From: a bacterium | Lineage (GTDB): Bacteria > Planctomycetota > UBA1135 > GCA-002686595 | DNA length: 33,654 bases | NCBI GenBank assembly: GCA_030426785.1 | Contig: JAUHXY010000013.1 | Coordinates: forward strand, 1-33,654 | Reading direction: 5' to 3' | In this document: in pieces, positions 7,467-15,442 of the stretch | Layout of the letters: every line of letters begins with the position of its first letter | Position numbering within the stretch: the first letter of the stretch is position 1 | Program-made: the position numbers and the translations under genes | The notes under the pieces: model-generated | Told to the model about the DNA's origin: nothing | Databases searched by the model: none | The model's input: only the letters and a program-made list of their open reading frames with translations

Positions 7467-7467
7467 C

Positions 7468-8505
7468 GTGTCCACCCCCTTCGATCCCGACGCCGCCGCC
7501 GCCCCCGGCAGCGGCCTTTTCGGCCTGGACCCCGACCCCGATCGGGCGGCGATCCACGTGCTCGCGGTGCCCTTCGACGCGACCACTTCGTACCGGCCCG
7601 GCACGCGCCGCGGCCCCAAAGCCGTCTTCGCCGCGAGCCACCAAATCGACCTCTTCGATCGCCTCTTCGGCGAGCCCTACCGCGCTGGCATCGCGTGGGT
7701 CGAAGACCGTCGCATCAAGAAGTGGAACCGCGAGGCCCGGCGCCTCGCCGAACCGATCATCGCCGTGGGCGGACACCTCGACGAAGACGACGCGGACGGC
7801 GCCGAAGCCCTCGCCCGCATCGAAAAGCTGGGCGAAAAGGTGCGTCGCACGACCTTCGACTTCGCTGAAGCAGCTCTCGCCGCTGGCCGCATCCCCGCCA
7901 TCCTCGGTGGCGATCATTCCGTCCCCCTCGGCGCGATCCAAGCGTGCGCGCAACGCTTCCCGGGCCTCGGCATCCTGCACATCGACGCCCACGCCGACCT
8001 GCGCATCGCCTTCGAAGGCTTCCGCTACTCCCACGCCTCGATCCTGCACAACGTGCTGGAGACCTGCGACATCCCGACCCTCGTGCAGATCGGACTGCGC
8101 GACATCGGGCAACGGGAAGCCGAACGCATTCGTTCCGACGATCGCATCCACGCCTTCTACGACGACCGTTGGAGCCGCATGCGCATGGAACGGGAGGGCG
8201 TCAGCGGCCTGATCCGCCAAGCGGTGCAACAGCTACCCGACACCATCTACGTCACCTGGGACATCGACGGTCTCGACCCGACCTTGTGCCCGGGCACCGG
8301 CACGCCCGTGCCCGGCGGACTGTTATGGGAGGAAGCCATGGCCCTGTTGCTCGAACTGCAACGCCTCGGCAAGCGCGTGGTGGGCTTCGACCTGTGCGAG
8401 GTCAGCCCGGGAGCCAAAGGCGACCCTTCCGGCAGCGGCTGGGACGCCATCGTCGGCGCGCGCCTTTTGTACCGCCTGTGCGGGCTCGCGCTCGCGACGC
8501 GCTAA
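7468..8505 (+). CDS. Agmatinase/arginase-family ureohydrolase
   Basis: 345 residues from GTG at 7468; an ATG at 7318 is in frame but would add 50 Pro/Ala-rich residues encoded by the C-run tract. The manganese-binding signatures of the family are present: G-G-D-H-S, H-I-D-A-H-A-D-L-R and W-D-I-D-G-L-D-P, followed by C-P-G-T-G-T-P-V-P-G-G-L and E-V-S-P-G. Family members hydrolyse agmatine to putrescine and urea, arginine to ornithine and urea, or related guanidino compounds; the sequence alone does not settle the substrate. Insertions between the N-terminal domain and G-G-D-H-S (around R-R-I-K-K-W-N-R-E-A-R-R) make it longer than typical agmatinases of about 300 residues. A PuuD-like gene lies 1.1 kb downstream, which would fit polyamine metabolism. 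It ends tail-to-tail with the antiporter gene, the two stops overlapping in CTAA. Confidence 0.88.
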   Translation: MSTPFDPDAAAAPGSGLFGLDPDPDRAAIHVLAVPFDATTSYRPGTRRGPKAVFAASHQIDLFDRLFGEPYRAGIAWVEDRRIKKWNREARRLAEPIIAVGGHLDEDDADGAEALARIEKLGEKVRRTTFDFAEAALAAGRIPAILGGDHSVPLGAIQACAQRFPGLGILHIDAHADLRIAFEGFRYSHASILHNVLETCDIPTLVQIGLRDIGQREAERIRSDDRIHAFYDDRWSRMRMEREGVSGLIRQAVQQLPDTIYVTWDIDGLDPTLCPGTGTPVPGGLLWEEAMALLLELQRLGKRVVGFDLCEVSPGAKGDPSGSGWDAIVGARLLYRLCGLALATR

Positions 8506-9473
8506 GTCGGCAGATCGACGCCCTGGGAAACCAGGTAGCCAACGTAGGCGAAGTACCCGAGCAGCACGACCTTGCCCTTCCAGCGCCCCCAAGTGCGGGG
8601 CAGGAATGGCAGGACGAGCAACAGCAGGCTGAACGCGACGGCCGTCGGGATGTCGCGGTGCAAGACCTGCGAGACCACCTCGGGTTTGGGGTGGAGGGGC
8701 GAAACCGCGCCCGCAACGCCCAAAGCCGCCAATACGTTGAATACGTTGCTGCCGAGCACGTTGCCGAGACCGATGGCCGCTTGACCGCGGCGCGCGCTAG
8801 CGATGCCGGCGAACAACTCCGGCAACGACGTGCCCACGGCGAACACCGTCAAACCGATCACCGTGCCGGACATGCCGACGCGCGTCGCCAGGGCTTCGCC
8901 GCCCCACATGGCCGTGCGCGCTCCGATGCCGATCGCGAGGCTGCCGATCAACACCTTCGTCCAATCCTTGCTCAGGTGCGATTCGAGTTCGCCGTGGTAC
9001 TCGCTCGCTTGCCCCTCGGCCTTGCCGGCGCGCAGCAAGCCGAATTGGTAGAACGCAAAGGCCGCCACCAACAACAAGCCGTCGGTGCGGGTGAGCTCCC
9101 CGTCGTACAAGGCTCCGAACACGAGCCCTAAGGAACCCAGCAACCACAGCGCGTCGCGGGTGCGCACGCGGCTTTCGATGGTGGCCGGCAGGATGACCGC
9201 GCAGGCCCCCAACACGAGGCCGAGGTTCGCTACGTTCGAGCCCACGACGGTACCCAAGGACTCCCCCGCCTTGCCGTGCACGGACGCCCAGGTGGTGATG
9301 ACCAATTCGGGCAAGGACGTGCCCCAAGCCACGACCGTCAGGCCGATCGTTAGCGGACTGACCCGATAGTGCAGGGCGATGTTCTCGCCGCCGTGCACCA
9401 AGGAATCGGAGCCGCGCGAGAGCAAAAAGAAGCCGCCCACCAGGGCCAGCATTTCGAGCAAGACGTAGTCCAT
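8502..9473 (-). CDS. Na+/Ca2+ antiporter of the CaCA family (YrbG-like)
   Basis: 323 residues, inner-membrane, about ten hydrophobic segments. The two inverted alpha-repeats that form the ion path are clear: G-T-S-L-P-E-L-V-I then G-T-V-V-G-S-N-V-A-N-L-G-L in the first half, and G-T-S-L-P-E-L-F-A then G-N-V-L-G-S-N-V-F-N in the second. A charged cytoplasmic loop (around G-K-A-E-G-Q-A-S-E-Y-H-G-E-L-E-S) separates the halves. Length is close to E. coli YrbG (about 325). The start at 9473 begins M-D-Y-V-L-L-E-M, directly leading into the first membrane helix. It is divergent from the PuuD-like gene with a 122-base gap, which contains a small GGCGGG/CCCGCC hairpin (9520-9535), and its stop overlaps that of the ureohydrolase gene. 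Likely exports Ca2+ using a Na+ or H+ gradient; no regulatory clue is seen. Confidence 0.9.
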   Translation of the reverse strand: MDYVLLEMLALVGGFFLLSRGSDSLVHGGENIALHYRVSPLTIGLTVVAWGTSLPELVITTWASVHGKAGESLGTVVGSNVANLGLVLGACAVILPATIESRVRTRDALWLLGSLGLVFGALYDGELTRTDGLLLVAAFAFYQFGLLRAGKAEGQASEYHGELESHLSKDWTKVLIGSLAIGIGARTAMWGGEALATRVGMSGTVIGLTVFAVGTSLPELFAGIASARRGQAAIGLGNVLGSNVFNVLAALGVAGAVSPLHPKPEVVSQVLHRDIPTAVAFSLLLLVLPFLPRTWGRWKGKVVLLGYFAYVGYLVSQGVDLPT

Positions 9474-9595
9474 GGAAGGCCGTCACCGTGCCCGACCCGG
9501 CGGCCAAGTGCAATGCCCGGGCGGGCTTTCCCGCCGCTCCGACCGAACCCGATGGACTTCGAACCTTTGGGGGACCGCTGCGTTAAGCTCTGAGC

Positions 9596-10333
9596 ATGCA
9601 ACCCCAAGAACGGCCCCTCATCGCGATCAACGGGCTTCTGCTCACCGAAAAGAAGGAACGCCTCGCCCTGGACATGCGCTACAGCGACGCCGTTTGGAGC
9701 GCTGGAGGCTTTCCCGTTCCGATTCCGCCCCTGGCCGACGGCGTCTATCGCAAAGACCTGTTGGCGCGCGTGCATGGCCTCGTGCTGACGGGAGGCGACG
9801 ACTTCGACACCGAAGTCCTCGGCCAGGGCCCGACCCACCCGAAAGCCGATGTGACGCCCCGCCGCAAACAGGACTTCGACCTCGCGCTGACCCAAGCCGC
9901 CCTCGACCGGGGCCTGCCGACCCTCGGCATTTGCTACGGCATGCAGTGCATGGGCCTCGTGGGCGGAGCGCGGCTTTTGCAGCACCTGCCAGAGGACCGT
10001 CCGGGCATCCAGGAGCACTCCGGGGGCGTCGAGCACGAGGTGAGGCTTGAACCGCAAACGAAACTGGCTTCTGAGATGGGGGTAAACCGTGTGCCCGTGA
10101 TCTCCCGACACCATCAAGCCCTTGACCAAATCCCCGCCCCCTGGGCCGTGAGCGCCCGGGATGAGGAGGGGTTGGTGGAGGCCATCGAGTGGCCCGAGCA
10201 CCCTTTCGCCATCGGCGTGCAATGGCACCCCGAGGCCTCCCCGAGCGACGGGCCCCACGGCCGCCTGTTCCGCGCCCTCGTCGCGGCAGCCAAGCGTTAT
10301 GCTGCCCTAGCCCCCCCGGCATCCATCTCCTGA
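9596..10333 (+). CDS. PuuD-like class I glutamine amidotransferase (peptidase C26)
   Basis: 245 residues. The nucleophile elbow G-I-C-Y-G-M-Q (Cys) and the late G-V-Q-W-H-P-E (His, Glu) give the complete catalytic triad of class I glutamine amidotransferases. The early V-L-T-G-G-D-D-F-D segment is the oxyanion region typical of the C26/gamma-glutamyl hydrolase branch, and the overall length matches E. coli PuuD (about 254), which hydrolyses gamma-glutamyl-GABA in putrescine breakdown. The nearby ureohydrolase, which could make putrescine, supports a polyamine role but is not in the same transcript direction-block with certainty. It starts a plus-strand run with the unknown two-TM gene (30 bases on) and aroB. 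Substrate could also be another gamma-glutamyl amide. No strong Shine-Dalgarno is visible before the ATG. Confidence 0.82.
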   Translation: MQPQERPLIAINGLLLTEKKERLALDMRYSDAVWSAGGFPVPIPPLADGVYRKDLLARVHGLVLTGGDDFDTEVLGQGPTHPKADVTPRRKQDFDLALTQAALDRGLPTLGICYGMQCMGLVGGARLLQHLPEDRPGIQEHSGGVEHEVRLEPQTKLASEMGVNRVPVISRHHQALDQIPAPWAVSARDEEGLVEAIEWPEHPFAIGVQWHPEASPSDGPHGRLFRALVAAAKRYAALAPPASIS

Positions 10334-10363
10334 TGGAAGCTGCGCGCCGCCCACCACGACCTT

Positions 10364-11764
10364 ATGAAACACGTCCCCGGAAAGAAGCAGACCACGCGCA
10401 TGACGCGCGAACAGTTGGATCAGATGGCTCGCAAGGACAAGCGCAAAGTCATCTTGATGGCCGTGGGATTCGTCGTGTTGCTGGGTGCCTTCCTGTTCAC
10501 CACGGTCACCGCAAAGCAACGGCAGGCCGAAGAAGAAGCGCGCATGGCCGCCCGCTTGGCCGAAGAAAACGCCGCGCCGGATGTGCAGGTGTTTGTTCCC
10601 GATTTCCCGCAGCCGGAAGTGCTCGAATCGATCGAGGACAAGACCAAAGAAGGGCGCATTCTGCTCGATGAGGAAGCCATTCTGGCGACCCTCAAGTACG
10701 TGCAGAAGCTGACCCCCGCGCAACTGGACAGCAAAGGTCTGCGCGACTACTCGCTCGACGATCTCGACGCGATGACCGCCAACCCGGACGCTTACCGTCT
10801 GCAAGCGTTGCGCGCGCGCGGCAAGATCATCGACATCCGCCACCGGCCCGGCACCGAAACCACGCCGGGAACGTTCATCGGCACCCTGGAGAACCAGCGC
10901 GGCGAACGCGCCCACTTCGTCGTTTCGGGTGACAACGAAAACCAGGAACTGGGCTCGGAATTCGTGCGCGTCGACGGCTTGTTCGTGCAGATGTACGAAA
11001 CCGAGATCGATCGGTGGTGGACCAACGGTCCCTTGATCGTCGCCCGCAGCTTGACCGATTCCTACGCACCGATCGTGCTGAACCAAAACCTCGACACGCC
11101 GGCCGTGGAAGTGGTGCGCGACGACAAGGTGGGCGAAGTGTGGGAGTTCCCCCAACTCGCGCAATGGCAATTGATGGCCAAAGCCGAGCAAGGAGAGGGG
11201 CGTATCGATTGGGAGGCCGCTCCCGTGCTCAACGACGAGCTCATCGGCCGCATGGTCGACGGGGATGACAGCTTGCGCGGCCAACCCTTCCGCATTCCCA
11301 TCAAGCGCAACATGGGCACGCGCACCGTGCAGAGCGGGGAAAACCCGTTCTACCGGGACGAGATGATGCAGGGCTGGATGGGCGACTTCACTTCGCGCAA
11401 AGGCAACGGTTTGCTGCGCTGGGTGGGAGCCTTCGACAAGCCCGAATTGCACGACTTTGAAGGACAGGCGCGCCTCGTCACCGGCCGCGGCTTTTTCCTC
11501 AAGATGTGGATCTACGAGGACACCAAGGGCAATCCCAGCAAGGTGCCCTTCTTCGTGATGCAATCGGTCGACGTGCACACGCCTGCGCCGGACATGAGCC
11601 ACACGAAGATCCTGTGGGCCATGCTCGGGCTGACGGGCATCATGGTGCTGGTGATCGCGTGGCTGCTCGCCCGCGACAAGCGCCAGACCGAAGCCCTGCA
11701 AAAGCGTTTGATGGAGCGGCGCCGTGCGCGCCGGGAACGGACCGAAGCCGGCTCGGCGTCCTAG
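10364..11764 (+). CDS. Unknown protein with terminal membrane segments and two related internal domains
   Basis: 466 residues, no family recognised. A basic N-terminus precedes a membrane helix at ~29-49; a second lies near the C-terminus (~414-434), followed by a strongly basic tail (R-R-R-A-R-R-E-R). Between them lie two stretches that look like copies of one beta-rich domain. The first contains F-V-R-V-D-G-L-F-V-Q-M-Y-E then P-L-I-V-A-R-S-L; the second, R-L-V-T-G-R-G-F-F-L-K-M-W-I-Y-E then V-P-F-F-V-M-Q-S-V. Both fit an OB-fold-like pattern, which I infer by eye. With both termini cytoplasmic the middle would be in the periplasm. It sits between the PuuD-like gene and aroB with gaps of 30 and 20 bases, so it is probably co-transcribed, but this does not reveal its job. 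Confidence 0.75.
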   Translation: MKHVPGKKQTTRMTREQLDQMARKDKRKVILMAVGFVVLLGAFLFTTVTAKQRQAEEEARMAARLAEENAAPDVQVFVPDFPQPEVLESIEDKTKEGRILLDEEAILATLKYVQKLTPAQLDSKGLRDYSLDDLDAMTANPDAYRLQALRARGKIIDIRHRPGTETTPGTFIGTLENQRGERAHFVVSGDNENQELGSEFVRVDGLFVQMYETEIDRWWTNGPLIVARSLTDSYAPIVLNQNLDTPAVEVVRDDKVGEVWEFPQLAQWQLMAKAEQGEGRIDWEAAPVLNDELIGRMVDGDDSLRGQPFRIPIKRNMGTRTVQSGENPFYRDEMMQGWMGDFTSRKGNGLLRWVGAFDKPELHDFEGQARLVTGRGFFLKMWIYEDTKGNPSKVPFFVMQSVDVHTPAPDMSHTKILWAMLGLTGIMVLVIAWLLARDKRQTEALQKRLMERRRARRERTEAGSAS

Positions 11765-11784
11765 GCCCTCCTTCCACCTCCCCG

Positions 11785-12903
11785 ATGCACCCCATCCAAG
11801 AACTGGTGCCCTGGCAGAGCACCGAAAACCTCTTGGCCTATCCGGTGTTGACGGGGGCCGAGGCGCGCCTCGCGTGGCGCGACCTAGTGCGACCCTTCGC
11901 GCGGGTGGCGCTGGTCGCCGACGAGCATGTTTGGGCGCTGCACGGTGCCTCGATGCCGGGTTTGGAGGAGCTGCCGCGCCACTTGGTGCCGGCTGGGGAA
12001 AAGGCGAAGACCTGGGCCCAATTGGGATCCTTGCTGGACTTTTTGGCCCACGCGCAAGCTTCGCGCGACTCGTTGTTGCTGACGCTGGGGGGCGGTTCGG
12101 TCAGTGACCTGGGCGGTCTCGCGGCCTCCCTGTTCAAACGGGGCATGGCCGTAGCCCACATCCCCACGACGCTGCTGGGGCAAGTGGATGCCGCCATCGG
12201 CGGCAAGACGGCCGTCAACCTAGACGCCGGCAAGAACTTGGTGGGCACCTTCCATGCACCGCGCTTCGTTTTGGCGGATCCCGCCTTTCTGCGCACGCTT
12301 TCTCACGAGGAGTGGCGTTCGGGCTTAGGCGAAGTGGTGAAGTCCGCGCTGCTCGCTAAAGCTCCGGTGTGGCAGACCCTCGACCAACACGCGCAAGCCC
12401 TGCGCACCCCGGCCGGGCTCGGCGACGAGGCGCTGTCGCGACTCGTCGCCGGTTGCGTGGTGACGAAAGCCCAGTGGATCCAGCCCGACCCCACCGAAAA
12501 CCACGCGCGCAAAGCCCTCAACCTCGGCCACACCTTCGGACACGCGATCGAACACGCGGCGGGGTACGGACGAGTACCCCACGGAGTCGCGGTCGCGCTC
12601 GGTTTGCGCCTTGCCGTGGAAGCCAGCGCCCGCTCGGGGCGGCTGGCCGACCCTCAACTCCCCGGTCGCGTGGAAACGCTGCTTCAACGGCTCGCCTTGC
12701 CCCTGTGCTGGGCGGATTGCGAAGCCGGCGCGTCGGAGCCTTTGACGCTCGACGCCCTGCGCACGGGCATGCACCACGACAAGAAGGGTGCCGCTGGGGC
12801 CGCGCGCTTCGTTTTGCCTATCGACATCGGCCGGGTCTTGTGGGACGTGCCGTTGCCAGCGGACGAGGTCGACGCGCTTTGGCGAGACGTACTGCTCGCC
12901 TAA
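11785..12903 (+). CDS. aroB: 3-dehydroquinate synthase
   Basis: 372 residues, second step of the shikimate pathway (DAHP to 3-dehydroquinate, NAD- and metal-dependent, cytoplasmic). The NAD-binding G-G-G-S-V-S-D-L-G-G-L is followed by H-I-P-T-T-L-L-G-Q-V-D-A-A-I-G-G-K-T, the strongest signature of the family. The metal ligands are in E-E-W-R-S-G-L-G-E-V-V-K (Glu), N-L-G-H-T-F-G-H-A-I-E (His) and R-V-P-H-G-V-A-V-A-L-G (His). A later H-H-D-K-K-G segment matches the substrate-binding Lys region. The ATG at 11785 was chosen because the length then fits the family (about 360) and it follows the previous stop by 20 bases. It ends 16 bases from the convergent end of the outer-membrane-like gene. Confidence 0.95.
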   Translation: MHPIQELVPWQSTENLLAYPVLTGAEARLAWRDLVRPFARVALVADEHVWALHGASMPGLEELPRHLVPAGEKAKTWAQLGSLLDFLAHAQASRDSLLLTLGGGSVSDLGGLAASLFKRGMAVAHIPTTLLGQVDAAIGGKTAVNLDAGKNLVGTFHAPRFVLADPAFLRTLSHEEWRSGLGEVVKSALLAKAPVWQTLDQHAQALRTPAGLGDEALSRLVAGCVVTKAQWIQPDPTENHARKALNLGHTFGHAIEHAAGYGRVPHGVAVALGLRLAVEASARSGRLADPQLPGRVETLLQRLALPLCWADCEAGASEPLTLDALRTGMHHDKKGAAGAARFVLPIDIGRVLWDVPLPADEVDALWRDVLLA

Positions 12904-12919
12904 GGATTGGAAATCGGCT

Positions 12920-13612
12920 CTAAAACGAAGCGCCGAGCCCGAACGAGATCATCGAGTAAGTCGTGTCCCGCGGCCCGATCCCCAAATCCAGCTCGGTATC
13001 GAAGGTCCAGCGCCAATCGACGAACAGGTACTGGCGCTCCCACAGGAAGACGCGCATGCCTCCGTGCACGTAACCGCCCAGATCCGCATCGTCGAAGGTA
13101 TCGATGCCGCCGCCCTGCTCGATGTCGGAGCGCCCGATCAAAAGCGTCACGCCGCCTCCCACGTAGGGTTCCGCCACGGGATATTCCTGCCCAAAACTCG
13201 GCGACCAACCCAAACCCAAGTCGAATTCGTAGTAGCGCAGCCGATTCAGCGGTGCGGTACCTCCACCCTGGCGTTCGTAGGCAAACGACGCGCCGACCTC
13301 TAACTCCAACGGCTCCCAGTCGAGGTAGCTGCGGTACAAGAACCCGGTGGCGATCGGCGCATCGAGGTTGCCCCACCCGCTCGCGTTCATTTCGCGCGTT
13401 CCGACCCAGTAGTCAAAACCCGCGAAGTTGTCGGGGTAGGGGCTGTGATACTCCACCACCGGCGGCTCTTCTTGGTCGCGCAGGCCTCGGCGCGCATCGG
13501 TGATGCAGCTCGTGCCCAGCAGCAGGCACGCCAAGCCCAAGCACCCGAGGGCGTGTGGACGGGACCGAAAGCGCCTGCGCGCAACCGGCGGGAGAGGAAG
13601 CCATCGTTTCAT
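12920..13612 (-). CDS. Putative outer-membrane beta-barrel protein
   Basis: 230 residues. A basic N-terminus leads to a hydrophobic stretch ending L-L-G-T-S-C (Cys36), which resembles a lipobox but has Gly at -3, so cleavage by signal peptidase I is also possible. The mature part alternates hydrophobic and polar residues with many Tyr, Trp and Gly (for example R-Y-Y-E-F-D-L-G-L-G-W, Y-V-H-G-G-M-R-V-F-L, Y-S-M-I-S-F-G-L-G) and ends in Phe, the usual C-terminal signature of outer-membrane barrels. No specific family is recognised. It lies 15 bases downstream of the sulfatase-like lipoprotein gene on the same strand, so the two are probably co-transcribed. Confidence 0.7.
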   Translation of the reverse strand: MKRWLPLPPVARRRFRSRPHALGCLGLACLLLGTSCITDARRGLRDQEEPPVVEYHSPYPDNFAGFDYWVGTREMNASGWGNLDAPIATGFLYRSYLDWEPLELEVGASFAYERQGGGTAPLNRLRYYEFDLGLGWSPSFGQEYPVAEPYVGGGVTLLIGRSDIEQGGGIDTFDDADLGGYVHGGMRVFLWERQYLFVDWRWTFDTELDLGIGPRDTTYSMISFGLGASF

Positions 13613-13627
13613 CGTCGAAAACCGGGG

Positions 13628-15334
13628 CTACTCGCTTTGCACACGCTGCAACCCAGCGGTCGCATAAGCATCGCCCGGCAGGAATTCTAGCGCCGCTCGG
13701 AAATGGCGCTCGGCCTGTTCGCGCATTCCGAGCTGTTCGCAGCTCGTTCCGAGCTGCAGGCGGAAGGTGTAACGGTCGTGGCCTTGCTCCAAAAGCCCCA
13801 GCAGGATCTTGCGGGCCTCCTCGAAGGAGCCCTCCTCCACCAACCAGCCCGCCAAAACGTCCGCTGCGTAGATATTGAGGGGGTTTTCACGCAGGACTTC
13901 GCGCATCTGCTCGATCGCGGGGGTGCGTTTGCCTACACCAGCCAAAATCGCCGCTTGGTAAAAGCGCTGCAACTCGCCCACGCGCTGGTGCGGCGCGGGC
14001 CGGTCGCTCGCGTCCAGCGGTTCGGGCACGATCGCGTCCATGGAGCCCGCTCCCGCATAGCCCACCGCCCGCATGCGCGCGCTCGCATCCGCGTCGGTGG
14101 ATTCGGTATCGACCTGCAAGCGCGGCAAAGCCGCCAGTTCGCGCAACGCAAGCTGGTAGGGCCGCACGGCTTTGGACTGGGGCTCGTAGAGGTTTTGGGC
14201 CTCTTCGGGGTCGTCGGGAAAAACAAACCACTCGGGCGCTGCGCTATGCAGGTACTTGCCCTGCGCGTCGGCCCAACCCGCTAATCCGCTCCAACCGTAG
14301 TTCAGAAAGCCGCAGTAGGATTCCATGTACACCCCGCGGTCGGCGGGGATCGGCTGCATCAGATCGAACCCGTCGACGCCGGGGGTTTCGCGCGACTCGG
14401 GCAGCCAACGCGCCAAGGTCGGAAAGACGTCGACCACGCTGGTGAGCTCCGTCCGGCGCGTGCCCGCGCCGTGCCCATCGGGCAAACGCAGCAAGAGCGG
14501 CACGCGCATCGTCGCGTCGTAGCAAAACACGGAGTGGGTCGGCTCTTGGTGACGACCTAAGGATTCGCCGTGATCCGCCACGACGCACACGAGCATGTTC
14601 TCGCGACCGACCTCACCATCCAAAGCGTCGAGTAAAAAGCCGATCTCGCGGTCCATGTAGGCCACCTCCCCCAAGTACGCGTTGCCCCCGGCCTGCTGTA
14701 GGGCGTCCTTGGGCGGGGCGTAAGGCGCGTGGGGGTCGAAGTAGTGCACCCACAAGAAAAACGGTCTTTCGGGGTCGCGCTTCGTCAACCAACGCTGCGC
14801 CGCGGCGGTCACTTCGCTGGCCGAACGCTCCAACATGTGCTCGCCGGCCCCTTGCATGCGCCCTTCGGGTTGGTCGAAAGTCTCAAAACCCTGCGCTAAC
14901 CCGTAGGAATCCGCCAAGACGATGGCCGAGACGAAAGCCCCGGTTTGGTAGCCGTCGCTTTGCGCTCGCTCGGCCAAAGTGTCCGCCTCCGCCGGCAAGG
15001 CCCACAAACCGTTGTCGCGCACCCCGTGCCGCAACGGCACCAAACCGGTCAGCATGGATGCGTGCGCCGGCAGGGTCAGCGGTGCAACCGAGCGTGCGTT
15101 GTCAAACGTGATGGCTTGTTGGGCGAACGCTTGCAAGCGCGGCGTGATACCGCGATCGCTGCCGTACGAGTCGAGCGCTTCGGGATTCGTGGTGTCCAGC
15201 GTGATCAACACGATCGAAACGGGTTCGGACGTTGGGTTGCCGCAAGCCCCAAGCGTGAGCGCGCTCACAACTCCCAAAGCGAAACTCCGCCAGGCGCTGC
15301 GGCGAGGAGCGTGTTGGGTCGCGGGGAGTACCAT
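13628..15334 (-). CDS. Sulfatase-like (alkaline phosphatase superfamily) lipoprotein with C-terminal TPRs
   Basis: 568 residues from the ATG at 15334; an upstream start at 15418 would hide the signal peptide. Residues 1-31 form a lipoprotein signal with lipobox L-G-A-C (Cys31). The hydrolase domain shows I-T-L-D-T-T (Asp47), S-V-A-P-L-T-L-P-A-H-A-S-M-L-T-G, H-Y-F-D-P-H-A-P-Y and V-V-A-D-H-G-E-S-L-G, the metal-binding and nucleophile landmarks of the superfamily. The residue matching the formylglycine-forming Cys/Ser of true sulfatases is Thr87, so it is more likely a phospho- or sulfo-hydrolase/transferase using Thr than a classical sulfatase. From about residue 470 the chain becomes helical repeats of TPR type (E-E-A-R-K-I-L-L-G-L-L-E-Q-G; A-E-R-H-F-R-A-A-L-E). 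Probably anchored in the envelope and transcribed with the downstream barrel-like gene. Confidence 0.85.
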   Translation of the reverse strand: MVLPATQHAPRRSAWRSFALGVVSALTLGACGNPTSEPVSIVLITLDTTNPEALDSYGSDRGITPRLQAFAQQAITFDNARSVAPLTLPAHASMLTGLVPLRHGVRDNGLWALPAEADTLAERAQSDGYQTGAFVSAIVLADSYGLAQGFETFDQPEGRMQGAGEHMLERSASEVTAAAQRWLTKRDPERPFFLWVHYFDPHAPYAPPKDALQQAGGNAYLGEVAYMDREIGFLLDALDGEVGRENMLVCVVADHGESLGRHQEPTHSVFCYDATMRVPLLLRLPDGHGAGTRRTELTSVVDVFPTLARWLPESRETPGVDGFDLMQPIPADRGVYMESYCGFLNYGWSGLAGWADAQGKYLHSAAPEWFVFPDDPEEAQNLYEPQSKAVRPYQLALRELAALPRLQVDTESTDADASARMRAVGYAGAGSMDAIVPEPLDASDRPAPHQRVGELQRFYQAAILAGVGKRTPAIEQMREVLRENPLNIYAADVLAGWLVEEGSFEEARKILLGLLEQGHDRYTFRLQLGTSCEQLGMREQAERHFRAALEFLPGDAYATAGLQRVQSE

Positions 15335-15442
15335 GGCGCGTAGCTTACCCCAGCGGATCTTGCCGTGCACAAGGAGCCTGCGCTCTGCCTTTCCGCAACG
15401 CACAACGATTCGTTCCATACGACGTGCGCGGCGTCGAGTACC

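Noticed and set aside
7318-7467. Longer N-terminus for the ureohydrolase from ATG 7318
   Set aside because: It would add 50 Pro/Ala residues encoded by the C-run tract; the family begins near the GTG at 7468.
7039-8229. 396-codon minus-strand frame across the ureohydrolase gene and the G-run tract
   Set aside because: Shadow of the ureohydrolase frame; contains long Gly-rich low-complexity sequence and no motif.
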